A program made the translations under genes and the position numbers. This document shows positions 1-7,314 of a stretch of 14,385 nt of DNA, piece by piece. The stretch lies in NCBI GenBank assembly GCA_022704585.1, contig JAKJGD010000007.1, positions 1 through 14,385 of the forward strand, read 5' to 3'. Each line of letters opens with the position of its first letter. Position 1 is the first letter of the stretch. The notes beneath the pieces were generated by a model. That model was not told where the DNA came from, made no database searches, and saw nothing but the letters and a program-made list of their open reading frames with translations. Source of the stretch: Spirochaetota bacterium (GTDB lineage: Bacteria > Spirochaetota > UBA4802 > UBA5550).

Positions 1-693
1 GAAGCGAGGACCCATAACAGTGTACGGGGGGGGAGCCTGCCCTACCGTCTTATGAAACCGGCCAATTTTGATACATCAAAAAAGTATCCTCTTGTACTCT
101 TCCTTCACGGTGCGGGAGAGCGGGGCACCGACAACAGGAAACAACTCGTTGTCGGGCTTAACATTTTCGCCGATCCTGAGCGTATTGACCGGTATCCCTG
201 CTTTATAGTGGCGCCCCAGTGCCCGGAGGAAGATAAATGGGCTGATGTCGACTGGAAAGCCGACAGTCATGTCATGACGGACAAGCCTACGCCGAGCCTC
301 GCAATGGCGCTCGAGATCGTCAGCCATCTGCAGAAGGAATTTCCCATTGATCCGGAAAGGCTTTATATCACTGGCTATTCGATGGGAGGCTTCGGGACCT
401 GGGACGCCATACAGCGGTATCCCAAGCTTTTTGCAGCTGCAGTTCCCGTATGCGGCGGGGGCGATGAAACAGCAGCCGGTCGCATCATTCACGTTCCGAT
501 ATGGGCATTCCATGGCGCGCTTGACGACATTGTCCCTGTTTCGCGTTCCCGGAACATGATAAATACCATTGTCAGCTCTGGTGGAGTCCCGCGCTATACA
601 GAATACCCGGCAATTAATCATTTTTGCTGGGGCCTTGCATTCAGCAATACGGCAATGCTTGAATGGCTTTTCAGTAAAAAACAAAACAAATAA
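1..693 (+). CDS. Alpha/beta hydrolase, COG4099-like esterase (5' partial)
   Basis: The reading frame is open to base 1, and the residues before the first ATG (52) read GGSLPYRL, a segment that usually precedes the first strand of predicted phospholipase/PHB-depolymerase-like esterases. The true start therefore lies upstream of the window and 230 residues are visible. The oxyanion-hole segment LFLHGAGERG is followed by the nucleophile elbow GYSMGG (visible Ser127), the acid in FHGALDDIVPV (Asp175) and the base in INHFCW (His207), so the catalytic triad is complete. Family knowledge: these are serine hydrolases of the dienelactone-hydrolase/PHB-depolymerase type, often exported, acting on esters of unknown identity. 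Export cannot be judged because the N-terminus is missing. No hairpin with a T-tract follows the stop. The fold is sure; the substrate is unknown. Confidence 0.85.
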   Translation, partial: EARTHNSVRGGSLPYRLMKPANFDTSKKYPLVLFLHGAGERGTDNRKQLVVGLNIFADPERIDRYPCFIVAPQCPEEDKWADVDWKADSHVMTDKPTPSLAMALEIVSHLQKEFPIDPERLYITGYSMGGFGTWDAIQRYPKLFAAAVPVCGGGDETAAGRIIHVPIWAFHGALDDIVPVSRSRNMINTIVSSGGVPRYTEYPAINHFCWGLAFSNTAMLEWLFSKKQNK

Positions 694-835
694 CATTCAT
701 TAGAATCAACTTCATTCTGAATTAATTATTCATTTTCCACAATCGATATCCGGGAAAAACATTGAAAATCGAGTTTTATAAAAATATCGATAAAAATTGC
801 TTGTTATTTATTTTTTACTTATCTATTATTGAAAT
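694..835. other. AT-rich intergenic region with repeated ATCGA and a TTTTATAAAA palindrome
   Basis: This 142-bp gap is visibly richer in A+T than its flanks. It holds three copies of ATCGA (742-746, 768-772, 786-790); the second and third are part of an inverted pair ATCGA/TCGAT (768-772 and 787-791) that encloses a perfect 10-bp palindrome TTTTATAAAA (774-783). These lie just upstream of the candidate promoter at 801-829 and could be an operator or an UP-like element. This is a description of symmetry only; no known binding protein is implied. Confidence 0.4.
801..829 (+). promoter_or_regulatory. Candidate sigma70-type promoter directly before the ATG at 836
   Basis: TTGTTA (801-806) and TATTAT (824-829) are separated by 17 bp. 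Transcription would be expected to begin about 7 nt after the -10 element, at or near 836, the A of the ATG. No Shine-Dalgarno sequence lies between the -10 and the ATG, so the transcript would be leaderless, or translation would begin at the internal ATG at 878. Confidence 0.5.
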
Positions 836-1633
836 ATGAAAGTAATAAAACAACTGAATACCTCCGGCCGTGACACCATGAAGAGTCTTTCCTTACAGCT
901 CGAGTCGATCGTGCACGCAAACGTGAAGGAAAATTATCCTGCCGCTTGGGATCGTGACTCGATAACACGGGGACTCGTTTCGGATCTCAAGAAATTGCTT
1001 CACGGTAAAACGATTCACACTCCGGGCGACACGATACACAGCTTCTGGCATCTTCATCGCCTCAAGGAGGAATCGGATACTCATTTCGGCCACTGCGCGA
1101 TCCTGCTGCAGATAACATATCACGACGGCCAGACCGTCACCGGCGCGGCTTTTTTCGAAACGGCGGAAAAGGACGGTGGCAAGAACACCTTCTCGCACAT
1201 TGCGAAAAACAATTATCGTAAGATGCTGACCATAGCGCCCCACGCGCAGCTTCTCCTGTATGACTATGACACCATTACAGGGATGGCATTCCCCTCGACC
1301 GCCGAGTCGGTCATCGGAAGCCACCCCCACAGCTGGAACACCTGGATCCCTTACACTCATGCGGTTACGGTTCCGGCCAACCTCGCACTCACGCTCGATG
1401 CAAAGACAACGGCGCTCTATAAGGCATCCTTGCCGCTCTCATACCAGTTGTGCTATCGCTACTTGCACGGCCTTGATCTGGATTTTTCAAAGAACGCGCT
1501 TGAAACAGCCGGCGGCATCAAGTCGGATCGTGGAAATCCTAATTTTCTTATTATGATTTCGGTCGCACACGGCGGCGCCGAAGCGCGTAATTCCATCGAA
1601 TTCGACAACAGAAAATATATTGAATTTGAGTGA
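836..1633 (+). CDS. Unrecognised 265-aa protein, single-gene transcription unit
   Basis: I do not recognise this gene. It encodes a soluble protein with no signal peptide or membrane segment, and histidines and aromatic residues are frequent (for example HSFWHLHRL and GSHPHSWNTW). A central block, AILLQITYHDG then GAAFFETAEKD and later QLLLYDYD, predicts hydrophobic strands around acidic residues and loosely recalls the core of PD-(D/E)XK nuclease-like folds. The expected E-x-K spacing is not present, so this is weak. A C-terminal stretch SYQLCYRYLHGLDLDF looks conserved in style. The frame is open from ATG 836; an alternative ATG lies at 878 (codon 15), and neither has a ribosome site. Its own promoter (801-829) and terminator (1629-1651) isolate it from both neighbours. 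Codon use resembles the other genes, so there is no strong sign of recent transfer. Confidence 0.75.
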   Translation: MKVIKQLNTSGRDTMKSLSLQLESIVHANVKENYPAAWDRDSITRGLVSDLKKLLHGKTIHTPGDTIHSFWHLHRLKEESDTHFGHCAILLQITYHDGQTVTGAAFFETAEKDGGKNTFSHIAKNNYRKMLTIAPHAQLLLYDYDTITGMAFPSTAESVIGSHPHSWNTWIPYTHAVTVPANLALTLDAKTTALYKASLPLSYQLCYRYLHGLDLDFSKNALETAGGIKSDRGNPNFLIMISVAHGGAEARNSIEFDNRKYIEFE

Positions 1634-1651
1634 TGAGGGCATCACTTTTTT
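1629..1651 (+). terminator. Intrinsic terminator overlapping the stop codon of the 836-1633 gene
   Basis: A 7-bp perfect stem AGTGATG/CATCACT (1629-1635 and 1640-1646) with a four-base AGGG loop runs into a six-T tract (1646-1651). The TGA stop (1631-1633) lies in the left arm. Confidence 0.8.
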
Positions 1652-1686
1652 CATCGTAGCAGATATGGACTGTTGGACCTCCCGTT

Positions 1687-1691
1687 GAGGA
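1687..1691 (+). promoter_or_regulatory. Ribosome binding site fixing the flavodoxin start at 1700
   Basis: GAGGA at 1687-1691 lies 8 nt before ATG 1700. The longer frame beginning with TTG at 1673 has no comparable site. Confidence 0.65.
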
Positions 1692-1699
1692 CCGGACTC

Positions 1700-2230
1700 A
1701 TGAAAATACTCATTCTATATTTTTCTCAAACCGGGAACACCGGACGTATTGCCCGCGCTATCCGTGACGAACTCTCTTCCGGGCACGAAGTCATCATGAA
1801 GAGTATTGAGGAAAGCCCCGTGCCCCCGGTGTCTGATTTCGACTTTCTTTTTATCGGATCACCCTGCCACGCGGGCACTCTTGCCGGCCCGATTAAGGCT
1901 TTTCTCTCGGAGCTTCAGTATGGTCCGCGTTACCAGGCTGCCGGGTTCGTCACGCATGCGTCACCGGCCTATAACCGTGCAGATTATGAAAACTGCATGT
2001 CCTATTTTACCTCCGTGTTCGAGAAAAAGAAAATCCGTTATCACGGCTCCTACGAATGCCAGGGGAACCTTACACAGCAGCTCCACGAATTCCTGAAAAA
2101 ATCGAGAAATATACCAGATGATGAGTGGGACAGAATGGTCGCTGAAATGAAAAACCATCCGGATGATAATGATGAAGCCAGGGCAAAACAATTCGCCCGT
2201 GGCGTTTTGTTGAGTACCGATCAGCGCTGA
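1700..2230 (+). CDS. Flavodoxin-family protein
   Basis: This 176-residue protein opens with a hydrophobic strand and the FMN phosphate-binding loop FSQTGNTGRIARAI, the hallmark of flavodoxins. A second strand and loop, FDFLFIGSPCHAGTLAGPIKAF, matches the region that contacts the isoalloxazine ring. A third, AGFVTHASPAYNR, follows. Family knowledge: such proteins bind FMN and act as cytoplasmic one- or two-electron carriers or as small flavin oxidoreductases. The C-terminal third is charged (DDEWDRMVAEMKNHPDDNDEA) and is an extra helical segment beyond a minimal flavodoxin. It is the first gene after the terminator at 1629-1651, and the cysteine-cluster gene follows after 46 nt, so the two may be cotranscribed. 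The redox partner cannot be told from sequence. Confidence 0.88.
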   Translation: MKILILYFSQTGNTGRIARAIRDELSSGHEVIMKSIEESPVPPVSDFDFLFIGSPCHAGTLAGPIKAFLSELQYGPRYQAAGFVTHASPAYNRADYENCMSYFTSVFEKKKIRYHGSYECQGNLTQQLHEFLKKSRNIPDDEWDRMVAEMKNHPDDNDEARAKQFARGVLLSTDQR

Positions 2231-2276
2231 CCCGGGTATATCGTACCGGGCTGCCATTCAAACCGGGAACCTGCCA

Positions 2277-2594
2277 GTGGAAAAAGAACCTGACATACAG
2301 TGCCTCCGGTGCGGCAGCTGCTGCCATGCTGACATGATGGCGTATGCCTCGCCTGAAGACATACGAAGATGGGAAACAGAGGGACGGACCGATATACTCG
2401 CCCATGTCAGGGAATATGAAACCGTTTGGGCCGGGGACCGTATCGTTACGGCCAGGGGGATCCATCTTACTTCCTGCGTGTTCCTCAATTCTGACGGGAA
2501 GAATCTGTTTTGTGAAATATATCAAACAAGGCCGATGGTTTGCAGAGAGTATCGCCCGGGATCTTCCGAACTGTGCCCACAGTTCAAGAATTAA
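2277..2594 (+). CDS. YkgJ-type zinc/iron-chelating cysteine-cluster protein
   Basis: This 105-residue protein has the full pattern of the CxxCxxCC family: Cys9, Cys12, Cys15 and Cys16 at the N-terminus (CLRCGSCC), then Cys67 in TSCVFL, Cys79 in LFCEIY, Cys89 in RPMVCREYRPGSS and Cys100 near the end. Family knowledge: members (YkgJ/UPF0153) are predicted to bind iron or zinc, possibly as an Fe-S cluster, and their role is poorly defined. The best start is GTG at 2277, with GGGAA (2265-2269) ahead of it; the frame stays open upstream but offers no ATG. Following a flavodoxin, a redox or metal-handling role is possible, but this is inference from position only. Confidence 0.88.
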   Translation: MEKEPDIQCLRCGSCCHADMMAYASPEDIRRWETEGRTDILAHVREYETVWAGDRIVTARGIHLTSCVFLNSDGKNLFCEIYQTRPMVCREYRPGSSELCPQFKN

Positions 2595-2685
2595 GCCGTT
2601 TTCACAGCATAAAAATGACTTTACTCTAAAGCCGGAAAATCAATTAATGATCATGGATCATCCATTTTAAGCTCATGGGGACGTT

Positions 2686-3636
2686 ATGTCTGAATCCGGA
2701 AGTTTTATGAAAACCTGGGTAGGTCGAATCATTATCATCAACGTGGTGATTTATTTCGTCCAGATGCTGCTTGCCCAGACAGCGATCGGCGACACCAGGA
2801 TGACGCTTAATGACGTCGCAATAAATTACTTTGGAGTGCGGCCGGATCTGGTCATATACAACCATTACCTGTGGCAGCCGGTAACCTACATGTTCCTCCA
2901 TGGCGGGATGATCCACATCCTGTTCAATATGTATTTCCTTTTCGCCCTCGGCTTACCGGTCGAGCAGGCATGGGGCGGAAGGAGGTTCCTCGTCTTTTAT
3001 TTATTTTCCGGAATCGGCGCGGGCATCACCATCTGCTTTGTTAATTATCTGACCGGTGATATTGGTGCAACGATCGGCGCATCCGGCGCCATCTTCGGCG
3101 TCATTGTCGCGTTCGGCATGCTCTTCCCCGAGGTCGAGCTTTACTTCCTCTTCGTGCCGGTTCCCATACGCGCGAAATACCTGGTACTGTTCTACGGTGC
3201 TATCAATCTCGTACCCTTTCTCATCGAGAGTTTCGTTACCGGCGGTCGTGGCGGCATTTCATACATTGGCCATCTCGGTGGCATCCTGTTCGGATTCTTG
3301 TATTTCCTCATTATCCGGAAAAGAGGAATCACGTTTAAATCCAAACTGATTAAGGCCCGTTTTACAAGGGAATTTAACCGCCGGAATACCGAAATTGAAC
3401 TGGATACCGAATCTAATGAATCACGGCTGGCTTCCCTTCTTGAAAAAATCAAATCCAGCGGGCCCGATTCAATCACCGATGACGAATACCAGTTTATCCG
3501 CTACATTGAAATCATGAAGCAGGACCAGGATATAGCATGCAGGGAGGATATCTATAATCTTGAAAGCCCTGATTGTAAAAAATGCCCCGATGTTGAGGCC
3601 TGCATACTAAAACAGATTAAAAAATATTTAAATTAG
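2686..3636 (+). CDS. Rhomboid-family intramembrane serine protease with Cys-containing tail
   Basis: The 316-residue protein has a six-helix rhomboid core. Marks include WQPVTYMFLHGGMIHILFNM (the HxxxN region), the catalytic serine in GASGAIFG (Ser133) and the catalytic histidine in GHLGGILFG (His196), so the Ser-His dyad is intact. Family knowledge: rhomboids cleave single-pass membrane proteins within the bilayer. After the last helix comes a soluble tail of about 100 residues: a basic segment, then SLLEKIKSSGPDSITDDEYQ, which resembles the small helical domain (DUF6576-like) found after many bacterial rhomboids, then four cysteines (285, 297, 300, 306) spaced CX11CX2CX5C before the end. 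The ATG at 2686 has GGGGA (2677-2681) just upstream; ATG 2707 is an alternative. Substrates are unknown. It follows the YkgJ gene by 91 nt. Confidence 0.92.
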   Translation: MSESGSFMKTWVGRIIIINVVIYFVQMLLAQTAIGDTRMTLNDVAINYFGVRPDLVIYNHYLWQPVTYMFLHGGMIHILFNMYFLFALGLPVEQAWGGRRFLVFYLFSGIGAGITICFVNYLTGDIGATIGASGAIFGVIVAFGMLFPEVELYFLFVPVPIRAKYLVLFYGAINLVPFLIESFVTGGRGGISYIGHLGGILFGFLYFLIIRKRGITFKSKLIKARFTREFNRRNTEIELDTESNESRLASLLEKIKSSGPDSITDDEYQFIRYIEIMKQDQDIACREDIYNLESPDCKKCPDVEACILKQIKKYLN

Positions 3637-3692
3637 ACTTTACAAGGATACCCTGTTTTCCATTATTTATTTTTAAGCGATACAAACATTGA

Positions 3693-3721
3693 CCGGGATG
3701 GAAATCATAGACGCATCCCGG
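3693..3721 (+). repeat. 8-bp inverted repeat (hairpin) in the ppdK leader
   Basis: CCGGGATG (3693-3700) and CATCCCGG (3714-3721) are perfectly complementary around a 13-nt loop. It sits about 75 bp before the ppdK start. No T-tract follows, so it is not a normal terminator. It could be an RNA leader structure, a transcript-end stabiliser for the rhomboid gene or a protein-binding site. Confidence 0.5.
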
Positions 3722-3782
3722 ACGTGGCCAGACTTGCCAGGCATAGAGTGTGCACCATCTGAATTTGATTATATTTTAATAT

Positions 3783-3788
3783 AAGGAG
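3783..3788 (+). promoter_or_regulatory. Shine-Dalgarno for ppdK, next to an AT inverted repeat
   Basis: AAGGAG lies 7 nt before ATG 3796. Just upstream is TATATTTTAATATA, a 6-bp inverted repeat around TT that could contain the -10 element, although I see no good -35 at the right distance. Confidence 0.6.
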
Positions 3789-3795
3789 AACCAGA

Positions 3796-6534
3796 ATGGA
3801 CAAAAAAGTGTACTCGTTTGGAGCAGGATCATCGGAAGGAAAAGCTGATATGAAAAACCTTCTCGGTGGAAAAGGAGCCAACCTGGCTGAAATGTCTAAT
3901 CTAGGCATCCCCGTCCCCGCGGGCTTTACCATAACAACTGAAGTCTGCACGGAGTTCTATAAAAACAACAGTAAATACCCGGCCGGCCTCAAGGAAGATG
4001 TCAATGAGGCCATGAAAAAAGTCGAAAAGATCATGGGTGCCCGGTTCGGCGATCCGGCGAACCCGCTCCTTGTATCAGTCCGCTCCGGTGCACGCGCCTC
4101 CATGCCAGGCATGATGGATACGGTCCTTAACCTCGGCCTCAATGACAAGACCGTCCAGGGAATTATAAAAAAATCTGGTAACGAGCGGTTCGGATGGGAC
4201 TCCTACCGCCGCTTCATCGCAATGTACGGCGACGTGGTTATGGGCCTCAAGCCCGAGTCCAAAGACGAGCATGACCCCTTTGAAGAAGTAATGGACCATC
4301 TGAAGAAGAAACGCAAGATTAAAATGGACCTTGACCTCACGGTGGACGACCTGAAAGAGCTGGTCTCCCAGTTCAAGGCCCTCATCAAGAAAAAGCTGAA
4401 AAAGGATTTCCCCACAGATCCCTACGAACAGCTCTGGGGCGCGATCGGCGCCGTGTTCGGATCCTGGATGAACGAACGTGCAATCCTCTACCGCAAGATG
4501 AACGGAATCGAGGACAGCTGGGGTACGGCAGTCAACATCCAGGCCATGGTGTTCGGCAATATGGGCGATGACTGCGCAACCGGTGTCGCCTTCACCCGCG
4601 ATCCCTCGACCGGTGACAACCGCTTCTACGGCGAATATCTGATCAATGCCCAGGGAGAGGATGTCGTTGCCGGTATACGGACCCCGCAGCAGGTCACTGT
4701 CATCGGCTCCCAGAAATGGGCGAAGGAAAACGGGATATCCGAGTCCGAGCGAAAGAAAAAGTATCCCTCGCTCGAGGAATACATGCCGAAAGCGTACAAG
4801 CAGCTTGACGACATATACAACAAGCTCGAGAACCATTACCGCGATATGCAGGACATCGAGTTTACGATACAGAACCAGAAGCTCTGGATGCTTCAGACCC
4901 GGAACGGCAAACGTACCGCCGCAGCCGCGGTCAAGATCGCAGTTGACATGGTGAAACAGGGGCTTATTTCAAAAGAGGAAGCCCTCATGCGGATAGACCC
5001 GATGTCTCTCGACCAGCTGCTTCACCCGACCCTTGATCCCAAGGCGAAGCGCACGGTCATCACCCGTGGCCTCCCGGCTTCTCCCGGCGCCGGTGTGGGC
5101 CGCGTGGTCTTCAATGCTGACGACGCGGAGGCCTGGAATGCAAAGGGCGAGAAGGTGGTCCTCGTCCGCGTTGAAACGTCTCCGGAAGATCTGAAAGGCA
5201 TGTCTGCGGCGCAGGGTATCCTGACCGCTCGGGGGGGCATGACGTCCCATGCCGCCGTCGTTGCCCGTGGCATGGGTAAATGCTGCGTATCGGGCTGCAG
5301 CGAGCTTGAGGTCGATTACAAGAAACGTATATTTAGAATCAAAAAAGTGACCGTCAAGCAGGGCGATTACATCTCCCTTGACGGCTCCACCGGCGAAGTG
5401 ATGCTCGGCAAGGTACCGACCGTCGAGGCCCAGCTCTCTGGAAATTTTGCCACCATCATGAAATGGGCAGATGAAACCAGGAAGCTCGGCGTCCGTACGA
5501 ACGCGGACACGCCGCACGACGCACAGGTTGCACGCAATTTCGGCGCCGAAGGCATCGGCCTCTGCCGCACGGAGCACATGTTCTTCGAGGGCGACCGTAT
5601 TAAGGCAATGCGCGAGATGATCCTTGCGGACGACCTGGCAGGAAGGAAAAAAGCTCTTACCAAGCTTCTCGCCATGCAGCGAAAAGACTTCTACGGCATC
5701 CTCAAGGCCATGAAGGGTTTCGGCGTCACGATCCGGCTCCTCGACCCTCCCCTTCATGAGTTCGTACCGCATGAGGACAAAAACCAGAGGGAGATGGCCA
5801 AGCAGCTCAAAGTACCGGTCAGCATCATCAAGGCCAAGGTTGAAGCCCTGCACGAGTTTAATCCCATGCTCGGCCACCGCGGATGCCGCCTGGGCATTAC
5901 CTATCCCGAGATCACCGAGATGCAGGCCCGTGCCATTTTCGAGGCCGCATGCCAGCTGAAGAAGGAAGGCGTCAATGTCAAGCCTGAGGTTATGGTCCCG
6001 CTCGTCGGCCACGTGAACGAGTTGAAGATGCAGAAGGACATCATCGTTGAAACTGCCGAGAAGGTCATGAAGGAGAAAAAAATCAAGGTCGAATACATGG
6101 TCGGAACCATGATCGAGGTCCCGCGCGCCGCCGTTACGGCAGACGAGATTGCGACACAGGCCCAGTTCTTCTCTTTTGGAACTAACGACCTCACCCAGAT
6201 GACTTTCGGATTCAGCCGTGACGACGCCGGCAAGTTCCTGCCGGAGTATGTCGATAAAAAGATACTCCCCGTCGATCCGTTCCGCGTACTGGACCGCGAC
6301 GGCGTGGGCAAGCTTATCAAGCTCGCGGTTGAAAAAGGAAGGTCCACACGGAAAGAACTTAAAGTCGGCATCTGCGGCGAGCATGGCGGCGAGCCGAGTT
6401 CCGTCGAATTCTGCCACATGGTCGGCCTTAACTACGTGAGCTGCTCGCCGTACCGGGTGCCCATCGCGCGTCTGGCTGCCGCCCAAGCGGTTTTCAAGGA
6501 CAATTCGTCAATTAAAGTGTCTTCCACCGCATAG
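3796..6534 (+). CDS. ppdK: Pyruvate, phosphate dikinase
   Basis: The 912-residue enzyme interconverts pyruvate + ATP + Pi and PEP + AMP + PPi in the cytoplasm. All three domains are in order. The N-terminal nucleotide-binding domain begins at [12 protein letters not shown] and includes [20 protein letters not shown]. The central swivelling domain carries the phosphohistidine motif [15 protein letters not shown] with His485, preceded by Thr483, the residue targeted by PPDK regulatory proteins in some lineages. The C-terminal PEP-binding barrel contains [43 protein letters not shown] and the catalytic cysteine in [16 protein letters not shown] (Cys883). It is somewhat longer than the roughly 875-890 residues usual in bacteria, with a short polar tail. 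Family knowledge: it serves PEP synthesis, or PPi-linked glycolysis in anaerobes. It appears to be transcribed alone and ends at the terminator at 6517-6551. Confidence 0.98.
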   Translation: MDKKVYSFGAGSSEGKADMKNLLGGKGANLAEMSNLGIPVPAGFTITTEVCTEFYKNNSKYPAGLKEDVNEAMKKVEKIMGARFGDPANPLLVSVRSGARASMPGMMDTVLNLGLNDKTVQGIIKKSGNERFGWDSYRRFIAMYGDVVMGLKPESKDEHDPFEEVMDHLKKKRKIKMDLDLTVDDLKELVSQFKALIKKKLKKDFPTDPYEQLWGAIGAVFGSWMNERAILYRKMNGIEDSWGTAVNIQAMVFGNMGDDCATGVAFTRDPSTGDNRFYGEYLINAQGEDVVAGIRTPQQVTVIGSQKWAKENGISESERKKKYPSLEEYMPKAYKQLDDIYNKLENHYRDMQDIEFTIQNQKLWMLQTRNGKRTAAAAVKIAVDMVKQGLISKEEALMRIDPMSLDQLLHPTLDPKAKRTVITRGLPASPGAGVGRVVFNADDAEAWNAKGEKVVLVRVETSPEDLKGMSAAQGILTARGGMTSHAAVVARGMGKCCVSGCSELEVDYKKRIFRIKKVTVKQGDYISLDGSTGEVMLGKVPTVEAQLSGNFATIMKWADETRKLGVRTNADTPHDAQVARNFGAEGIGLCRTEHMFFEGDRIKAMREMILADDLAGRKKALTKLLAMQRKDFYGILKAMKGFGVTIRLLDPPLHEFVPHEDKNQREMAKQLKVPVSIIKAKVEALHEFNPMLGHRGCRLGITYPEITEMQARAIFEAACQLKKEGVNVKPEVMVPLVGHVNELKMQKDIIVETAEKVMKEKKIKVEYMVGTMIEVPRAAVTADEIATQAQFFSFGTNDLTQMTFGFSRDDAGKFLPEYVDKKILPVDPFRVLDRDGVGKLIKLAVEKGRSTRKELKVGICGEHGGEPSSVEFCHMVGLNYVSCSPYRVPIARLAAAQAVFKDNSSIKVSSTA

Positions 6535-6551
6535 GCGGTGGAAGACGTTTT
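6517..6551 (+). terminator. Intrinsic terminator of ppdK, stop codon in the loop
   Basis: A 12-bp perfect stem (6519-6530 with 6535-6546; left arm GTCTTCCACCGC) encloses the four-base loop ATAG, in which the last three bases are the ppdK stop codon (6532-6534). Four T residues follow at 6548-6551. The short T-tract makes efficiency uncertain, but the stem is very strong. Confidence 0.8.
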
Positions 6552-6567
6552 CCCATTATCACCATGC

Positions 6568-6572
6568 AGAGG
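6568..6572 (+). promoter_or_regulatory. Ribosome binding site fixing the TPR protein start at 6580
   Basis: AGAGG at 6568-6572 lies 7 nt before ATG 6580, which opens a proper signal peptide. The longer GTG start at 6538 would lie inside the ppdK terminator and put a polar stretch before the signal peptide. Confidence 0.65.
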
Positions 6573-6579
6573 TATGATT

Positions 6580-7314
6580 ATGAAAAAGATCGTTAGTATG
6601 ACGGTTGTGATGCTTCTCACCGCCACGCTTGCCAGCGCATCGTATCAGAAAGCCCTGGAACTGTTCGAAAAGCAGGAATACAAGGAATCCCTGAAAATGA
6701 TCGCAGACGAGTTAGAAACCGCTAACGATGTGAAGCCGGATTCTCCGAACTTCAATCTCCGCTTTCTGGCCGCCCATAATCACTGGAAACTCGGCAACAC
6801 TAAATCCGCTGCCGACCATTTTACCAGATGCATCGCTATCCGTAAAAAATCGGTGGACCCGTACATCGATCTTGCCATGCTCCAGATCGAGATGAAAAAA
6901 TATGGTGAAGCGGAAAACACGGCACGGAAAGGTCTTGAAATCGAGAAATCGGCCGAACTCTTTTACATTATGGGCCTGTCCTCGTTAAAAAGAGGAAATT
7001 TCTGGAGGGCCAAGGAGATGTTTGAAAAAGCAAATTCCCTCAACCCGGAGCTCTATTATTCTTATAACGCCCTGGGTGTTGCCCTGATGAGACTCAAGAA
7101 ATATGGCGAGGCGAACACCGCCTTTTCAGCGGCTCACGCCATCAGGCCGAAGTCGGCCGAGATTATGAACAACCTAGGCATGAGTTGCGAGTATCTCGGC
7201 AAAATAAAGGAAGCTAAGGAATACTACGAAAGTGCTTCCCGCCTGGATGAGAAAAACCAGGTTATTACCGCGAACCTCGAACGAATAAAGAGCAGGGCAA
7301 AAGCCAAAGATTAA
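6580..7314 (+). CDS. Exported tetratricopeptide repeat protein
   Basis: The 244-residue protein starts with a signal peptide (MKKIVSMTVVMLLTATLASA, likely cut after Ala20 by signal peptidase I; no lipobox cysteine). The rest is made of about five to six TPR-like helix pairs. Clear ones include AAHNHWKLGNTKSAADHFTR, YIMGLSSLKRGNFWRAKEMF, YNALGVALMRLKKYGEANTA and NNLGMSCEYLGKIKEAKEYY. Family knowledge: TPR domains are protein-protein interaction scaffolds; in the periplasm they often help assemble envelope complexes. No catalytic domain is present, so its partner is unknown. The start is set by AGAGG at 6568-6572. It lies just after the ppdK terminator, so it has either readthrough or its own weak promoter. 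Its stop overlaps that of the convergent aminotransferase gene. Confidence 0.88.
   Translation: MKKIVSMTVVMLLTATLASASYQKALELFEKQEYKESLKMIADELETANDVKPDSPNFNLRFLAAHNHWKLGNTKSAADHFTRCIAIRKKSVDPYIDLAMLQIEMKKYGEAENTARKGLEIEKSAELFYIMGLSSLKRGNFWRAKEMFEKANSLNPELYYSYNALGVALMRLKKYGEANTAFSAAHAIRPKSAEIMNNLGMSCEYLGKIKEAKEYYESASRLDEKNQVITANLERIKSRAKAKD

Noticed and set aside
76..696. 206-codon open frame opposite the first hydrolase
   Set aside because: The plus-strand frame has a full catalytic triad; the opposite frame has no motif and no start signal.
2231..2250. CCCGGGTA...TACCGGG hairpin after the flavodoxin gene as a terminator
   Set aside because: The stem needs a bulged G and no T-tract follows.
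2647..2668. ATGATC-ATG-GATCAT hairpin followed by TTTT as a terminator after the YkgJ gene
   Set aside because: The stem is only 6 bp and AT-rich, with a 3-nt loop and a CCA interruption before four T; too weak to call.
4075..4836. 253-codon open frame on the minus strand in the first part of ppdK
   Set aside because: Same reasoning: a shadow of the ppdK coding strand with no recognisable domain.
4969..6486. 505-codon open frame on the minus strand inside ppdK
   Set aside because: It lies wholly opposite a sure gene, its translation shows no family motif, and it has no ribosome site. Such frames arise from the codon bias of the sense gene.
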